From Desmonostoc vinosum HA7617-LM4 (GTDB taxonomy: Bacteria; Cyanobacteriota; Cyanobacteriia; Cyanobacteriales; Nostocaceae), in assembly GCA_019359515.1 (NCBI GenBank), contig JAHHHC010000021.1, positions 42,554 to 106,553 of the forward strand: a stretch of DNA of 64,000 nt, written 5' to 3'. The position numbers and the translations under genes are program-made. Shown here piece after piece: positions 60,035 to 64,000 of the stretch (the first letter of the stretch is position 1; each line of letters begins with the position of its first letter). Below the pieces are notes generated by a model. It was not told the DNA's origin, did no database searches, and was given only the letters and a program-made list of their open reading frames with translations.

Positions 60035-61465
60035 ATGCGTCGAACCAAAATCATTTGTACTGTCGGCCCGGCTACGTCTGCCCCTGAAAAGTTGCAAGGA
60101 CTAGTAGAAGCTGGAATGAATGTGGCACGGTTGAACTTTTCTCACGGTGCTTATGAATTCCACGCCCAAACTGCTCAATATCTCAGGCAGATTAGCGCTG
60201 AACAACATAGGCCGATCGCAATTATGCAAGATCTGTGTGGCCCCAAAATTCGCTTGGGTACTTTGCCGCCAGAGGGGCTAATGGTCGAGGCTGGGAGTGA
60301 AGTTACTTTTGTCTTGCAAGAAAAGGGTAGTAGTGTTGATGAACTACCCTTACCGTTGCCGACCTTATTCGCAATGGTCAGACCGGGTGAACCGATTTTG
60401 ATTAATGATGGTCGCGTCAAGTTGATCGTTACTCACCGCGACGCCGATCGCATCCGGGCAATGGTCAAAATCGGTGGGTTGATTTCCACTCACAAAGGAG
60501 TCAACTTGCCTGAAACACCTTTGCCCGTCAGTTCCATCACCGAAAAAGACTTGATGGATTTGCGCTTTGGGATTCAGTTAGGCGTAGATTGGGTAGCGGT
60601 TTCCTTTGTGCGATCGCCACAAGATTTAGAACCCGCTCAACGGATGATTGAAGCAGCAGGCGCGTCAATTCGCTTAATTGCCAAAATCGAAAGAGCTGAG
60701 GCTGTAGAACAGTTTGACTCTATCCTCAAAGTTGCCAACGGCATTATGATTGCCCGTGGCGATTTAGGGGTGGAAATGCCAATTCACGAAGTCCCTTTGA
60801 TTCAAAAAGAGATTATTCGTCGTTGTAATCAAGCAGGCAAACCAGTGATTACAGCAACACAAATGCTGGAGTCGATGATTAGCGCCCCCGACCCCACCCG
60901 CGCCGAAGCCACCGATGTTGCCAATTCCATTTTGGATGGTACGGATGCAGTCATGCTCTCTGGTGAAACTGCCGTGGGGCAATATCCCATTGCCGCGGTT
61001 CAGATGATGCACAACATTGCCGTGCGAACAGAACAGTCTTTGCATGAAGGTAGCAATCATTCTTGGTGTCATGAAGCAGGTAGCCTCAGCGTCACTGAAT
61101 CTGTAGCCCAGGCGGTATGTCGCATCGCCTATGAAACAGGTGCTAGGGCAATTCTTTGTAATACCACCTCTGGCAGTACGGCACAATTAGTATCTAAGTA
61201 CCGTCCAACTACGCCCATTATCGCCCTCACACCCGATGAAACCGCTTACCGCCAGTTAGCGCTTTCTTGGGGTGTAGAACCTTTACTCATTCCCCCAGTT
61301 CACAACGCGGAAAGCATGTTTATGAACGTAGTAGACACAGTTGTAGAGATGGGTTTGGCAAGTAAAGGCGATAAGGTAGTAATTACCTCTGGCGTCCCAA
61401 TTGGTAAATCAGGAACAACTAGCTTAATTAAAGTGCATTCCGTTGGACAGCCAATTCTAGCTTAG
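60035..61465 (+). CDS. pyk: Pyruvate kinase
   Basis: This 476-residue enzyme converts phosphoenolpyruvate and ADP to pyruvate and ATP. The start RRTKIICTVGPATSAPEKL, NVARLNFSHG, DLCGPKIRLG and the signature RGDLGVEMP are present. KP-ITATQMLESMI, the allosteric C-terminal domain (about 355-476) and the end GTTSLIKVHSV follow. It lacks the extra PEP-utiliser-type C-terminal domain found in the longer cyanobacterial isozyme, so it is the short form. The ATG has no clear ribosome site. It follows a tandem duplication that may change its promoter. Confidence 0.95.
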   Translation: MRRTKIICTVGPATSAPEKLQGLVEAGMNVARLNFSHGAYEFHAQTAQYLRQISAEQHRPIAIMQDLCGPKIRLGTLPPEGLMVEAGSEVTFVLQEKGSSVDELPLPLPTLFAMVRPGEPILINDGRVKLIVTHRDADRIRAMVKIGGLISTHKGVNLPETPLPVSSITEKDLMDLRFGIQLGVDWVAVSFVRSPQDLEPAQRMIEAAGASIRLIAKIERAEAVEQFDSILKVANGIMIARGDLGVEMPIHEVPLIQKEIIRRCNQAGKPVITATQMLESMISAPDPTRAEATDVANSILDGTDAVMLSGETAVGQYPIAAVQMMHNIAVRTEQSLHEGSNHSWCHEAGSLSVTESVAQAVCRIAYETGARAILCNTTSGSTAQLVSKYRPTTPIIALTPDETAYRQLALSWGVEPLLIPPVHNAESMFMNVVDTVVEMGLASKGDKVVITSGVPIGKSGTTSLIKVHSVGQPILA

Positions 61466-61960
61466 TGGTATGAGAATGGGGAGTGGGGAATGGGGAATTG
61501 GGCTTGTAGTTTTATTTTTCAAAGGTGCAACTTTCAGGTTCAAAGGCTCAACTGTCAGGCTCAAAAACTTTTCATCTCCCGGTTGCTGAGTTTCGGCTAC
61601 AATCAACTACCGCGTACCCCTACGCTTAGCATCTCCGACAGGAGAAATCAAACCACATCCCTCATAAATGTAGTTTTTCCACATTCAATCCAAAAAGTCT
61701 ATTTTGCCGTTTTGAAATCTTTCCCCGCGTCCCCCTTCGGGTGACGCTCGCAAGCTCGCTAACGCTGCGCTAACGCAGTCGCCTGCGGAGGGAAACCCTC
61801 CTGCAGCGCTGTCTCACCGCGTCTCCCCATCCCCGCGTCCTCCTCACCCCCACTAGGCAATGGTTAAAAAAAACTGCCAGAATCAGAATTGTAGGGGAAA
61901 AGAATGAGTTTAAAGAAAAGGGAATTAAGTAAATCCTAAACAAACACTACGGAGTATTTT
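61466..61960. other. Gap between pyruvate kinase and transaldolase
   Basis: A + strand frame (61490-61744) looks accidental, because it runs through repeat fragments. The stretch 61730-61810 is a GC-rich repeat ('gctaacgctgcgctaacgc'). The leader from 61900 is AT-rich, ending in 'tacggagtattttatg', with GGAG before the transaldolase ATG. Confidence 0.5.
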
Positions 61961-62965
61961 ATGTCTAAAAACTTACTGGAACAATTGCGAGCAGTAACCG
62001 TTGTGGTTGCAGACACAGGAGATATCCAAGCAATTGAAAAGTTCAAACCTCAAGATGCCACTACCAATCCCTCACTAATTACTGCTGCGGCACAGATGCC
62101 GGAATATCAAGAGATTGTTGACCAGACTTTACTCCAAGCCAAAAAGGATGCCGGAGCTACAGCCACCCAAGCACAGGTGGTTTCTTTGGCTTTTGACCGC
62201 TTAGCAGTGGCTTTTGGATTAAAGATTTTGCAAATCATTCCCGGTCGCGTGTCTACAGAAGTTGATGCTCGTTTATCCTACAACACAGAAGCTACCGTTA
62301 CTAAAGCACGGGAGTTGATTGCTCAATACAAAGCTGCTGGAGTTGACCGCGATCGCGTGTTGATCAAAATTGCTACCACTTGGGAAGGAATTCGCGCTGC
62401 GGAAATTCTGGAGAAAGAAGGTATTCATTGTAACTTAACATTATTGTTCGGTCTGCATCAGGCGATCGCTTGTGCCGAAGCTGGTGTCACCCTCATTTCT
62501 CCCTTTGTAGGACGGATTCTTGACTGGTACAAAAAAGACACTGGACGGGATAGCTACCCCTCCGCTGAAGACCCAGGTGTATTATCAGTCACCACAATCT
62601 ACAACTATTACAAGAAATTTGGTCATAAAACCGAAGTTATGGGAGCTAGCTTCCGCAACATTGGCGAGATTACCGAACTTGCCGGCTGTGACTTGCTAAC
62701 CATTTCTCCATCGCTGTTAGGAGAATTGCAAGCCACAATTGGCGAACTACCCCGCAAACTCGACCCCGCCAAGGTAGCAAATCTGGAAATTGAAAAGATA
62801 TCCATCGACAAAGCTACCTTTGATCAGATGCACACCGCTGATCGTATGGCATCCGACAAACTAGCAGAAGGAATCAAAGGTTTTACCAAAGCATTAGAAG
62901 ACCTGGAGAAACTGCTAGCAGAAAGACTAACTCGTCTTGAAGGAGAAGTAGTGGCTAGCCATTAA
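61961..62965 (+). CDS. tal: Transaldolase (TalB type)
   Basis: This 334-residue enzyme of the pentose phosphate pathway moves a dihydroxyacetone unit between sugar phosphates. The signature [24 protein letters not shown], the Schiff-base Lys in [11 protein letters not shown] and [32 protein letters not shown] are present. The length fits the single-domain TalB class; cyanobacterial versions with a C-terminal EF-hand exist, but this has none. It ends the sugar-catabolism series begun by xfp. A hairpin repeat at 62996-63073 follows and could end transcription. Confidence 0.96.
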   Translation: MSKNLLEQLRAVTVVVADTGDIQAIEKFKPQDATTNPSLITAAAQMPEYQEIVDQTLLQAKKDAGATATQAQVVSLAFDRLAVAFGLKILQIIPGRVSTEVDARLSYNTEATVTKARELIAQYKAAGVDRDRVLIKIATTWEGIRAAEILEKEGIHCNLTLLFGLHQAIACAEAGVTLISPFVGRILDWYKKDTGRDSYPSAEDPGVLSVTTIYNYYKKFGHKTEVMGASFRNIGEITELAGCDLLTISPSLLGELQATIGELPRKLDPAKVANLEIEKISIDKATFDQMHTADRMASDKLAEGIKGFTKALEDLEKLLAERLTRLEGEVVASH

Positions 62966-62995
62966 AATTTGGCTAGCTACTTCGATAATTAGCTT

Positions 62996-63073
62996 AGTAG
63001 GGTGCGCTATAGCGAAGCGAAACACACCGCCAATGAAACCAACAGGGTGCGTTACTTCGTTAACGCACCCTAC
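62996..63073. terminator. Repeat hairpin after transaldolase
   Basis: 'agtagggtgcg' (from about 62996) is complementary to 'cgcaccctact' (ending about 63073), and an inner 'gggtgcgtta...aacgcaccc' stem (about 63045-63069) can form instead. It lies 30 bases after the stop and is a common interspersed repeat; terminator use is inferred. Confidence 0.5.
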
Positions 63074-63089
63074 TAATATTAATTTGAGC

Positions 63090-63502
63090 GTTTATTAACG
63101 AGTTCCGTGGGTATAAGTCCCCTGGTTCCATAACCGACAAGTTTTGTAATGGGGATTTAACCCCCATTACAAAACTTAATTACGCACTTCGTAGCGTAAA
63201 GCCTGCGGCATAGCTTCGCTTAGAGCGAGTCATCGATAGCGTTAGCGTTAGCGAAGCGGTAGCGAGGTACGAGCGTCAGCGGTAGCGATAGCGTAGCGTA
63301 AAGCCTGCGGCATAGCTTCGCTTAGAGCGAGTCATCGAGCGTCGGTACGAGCGTCAGCGTAAAGCCTGCGGCATAGCTTCGCTTAGAGCGACACAGGAGC
63401 GTCGCGTCATTACGAATTACGCGCTTCGCAGCGGTAGCGAGTCCTCGATAGCGTTAGCGGTAGCGAGGTACGAGCGTCGCGTCATTACGAATTACGAATT
63501 GT
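63090..63502. repeat. Large interspersed-repeat block
   Basis: Starts with 'gagttccgtgggtataagtc', a variant of the block at 11140. It continues with several copies of 'taaagcctgcggcatagctt' at about 63197, 63299 and 63360, separated by 'gcggtagcgaggtacgagcg'-type units, and ends 'cattacgaattacgaatt'. No gene is seen. The block abuts the 3' end of the - strand gene. Confidence 0.85.
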
Positions 63503-63877
63503 TTAATACCGTCCTGGATAGTATCGTCGTCGGATATACTGCCTTCTATAATTTTGTCTGGGGTAAAACTGCCGTCGATATTGGCGTCTAATAAACTGCC
63601 TTCTGAGATGTTGCCTGCGGTAAAATCGTCTACGATTTTGGCGTCGGATATACTGCCTTCTATAATTTTGTCTACGGTAAAACGGCACTCGTCCAAAATA
63701 TCTTTGAGCAAGCAAAAGCTCTCCGTTTTCACCTGCAACTAAATCTGCTTCTGTTTCTAGACTCGATTCGTTTTGAACATTATTCAAAGAGTTGGATTTT
63801 GCTTCCGCTATAGAGGTTGGATAGGCAAAAGCAAACAGTAAGATTACTACTGTGGAAAGTTTTTTGAAGTTTTTCAT
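63503..63877 (-). CDS. Secreted Arg/Tyr/Gln-rich repeat protein
   Basis: This protein has 124 residues. A classic signal peptide (MKNFKKLSTVVILLFAFAYP, cleavage near AEA at about residue 26) is followed by a spacer and then about 60 residues of YRRQ, FIRRQ, YIRRQ and similar units. The mature protein is extremely basic (tens of Arg). GAGGAA lies 4 bases before the ATG. The DNA repeat units read as open frames on both strands (for example 63554-63742 on +). I do not know the family. A cell-wall, polysaccharide or nucleic acid-binding role is possible. Confidence 0.6.
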   Translation of the reverse strand: MKNFKKLSTVVILLFAFAYPTSIAEAKSNSLNNVQNESSLETEADLVAGENGELLLAQRYFGRVPFYRRQNYRRQYIRRQNRRRFYRRQHLRRQFIRRQYRRQFYPRQNYRRQYIRRRYYPGRY

Positions 63878-64000
63878 CAGATTCCTCGCCCCGTGGAAAC
63901 CTCTTCCTTCAGGTATGGGGGTAAGGGGCAGGCGATTTTAATCGCCGTCAGAATTAATTTAAAATGCGTAGTTATAACCATCTTTTTTGTGAATGTGTTT
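63878..64000. other. Window end, upstream of the Arg-rich protein gene
   Basis: These 123 bases hold the likely promoter and leader of the - strand gene, including a palindrome-like 'ccccatacct...gggg' near 63900. No further gene start is clear. Confidence 0.4.

Noticed and set aside
61490..61744. 84-codon + strand frame after pyruvate kinase
   Set aside because: No recognisable composition or start signal; the region consists of repeat fragments.
63174..63500. Possible CRISPR or tRNA cluster in the repeat block
   Set aside because: Unit lengths and spacing are irregular and no cloverleaf or 23-37 base constant repeat is seen.
63554..63742. 62-codon + strand frame with KLPS/ILPS-like repeats
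   Set aside because: It is the shadow of the - strand repeat protein, which has a signal peptide and a ribosome site.

Overview
The window comes from a filamentous, heterocyst-forming type cyanobacterium (Nostoc/Anabaena/Fischerella-like). The evidence is frequent HIP1 octamers (GCGATCGC), dense short repeats of the 'acgaattacgaatt' and 'gcgtagcggtagcgag' kinds between genes, an iron-stress chlorophyll antenna locus, a multi-GAF photoreceptor-like kinase and Nostocales-type gene neighbours. No tRNA, rRNA, CRISPR array or intact insertion sequence was recognised.

Region 1 (1-3.6 kb, + strand): four proteins that look like type IV secretion/conjugation core components. They are the tail of a TraE/VirB8-like protein, a full paralogue of it, a VirB10/TraB-like protein and, after a repeat-filled gap, a VirB9-like protein. 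Region 2 (3.6-15.7 kb, mostly - strand) is ordinary chromosome: a GAF-rich histidine kinase, an ArsA/Get3-family ATPase with a small-heat-shock-like tail, a chorismate-lyase-like protein, thrS, miaB, two hypotheticals and a DUF937 protein with an added calcium loop.

Region 3 (16.8-45.5 kb, + strand) is a large specialised-metabolite island, the most novel part. A fatty acyl-AMP ligase, a free ACP and a diiron protein (possible CylC-type halogenase or oxygenase) begin the pathway. One complete PKS module (KS-AT-KR-ACP) follows, then a second whose KS has lost a catalytic histidine and whose AT is gutted. Next is a TubC-docking-domain protein with a large unrecognised body. Then come two short-chain dehydrogenases, a GMC oxidoreductase, a UDP-galactopyranose mutase, a methyltransferase, three MGDG-synthase-like glycosyltransferases, a membrane acyltransferase, a 14-helix exporter and an SBBP-repeat surface protein. 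No thioesterase or reductase release domain is visible. The likely product is an oxidised or halogenated, reduced acyl-polyketide that is glycosylated, acylated and exported. Gene relics in the island (a dehydrogenase 5' end and a glycosyltransferase 3' end) show recent rearrangement, and two repeat families have entered coding sequence in frame.

Region 4 (46.7-63 kb, + strand) is a sugar-catabolism locus (phosphoketolase ... GAPDH, pyruvate kinase, transaldolase). Between phosphoketolase and GAPDH lies an iron-limitation island: four CP43'/IsiA-family antenna genes (one fused to PsaL, one canonical isiA), flavodoxin isiB, an isiC-like hydrolase, an Rpn-type nuclease gene and a small Cys-rich membrane protein. 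Region 5 (63-64 kb) is a repeat block followed by a secreted Arg/Tyr-rich repeat protein on the - strand.

All functional calls come from reading the translated sequences; no database search was run.
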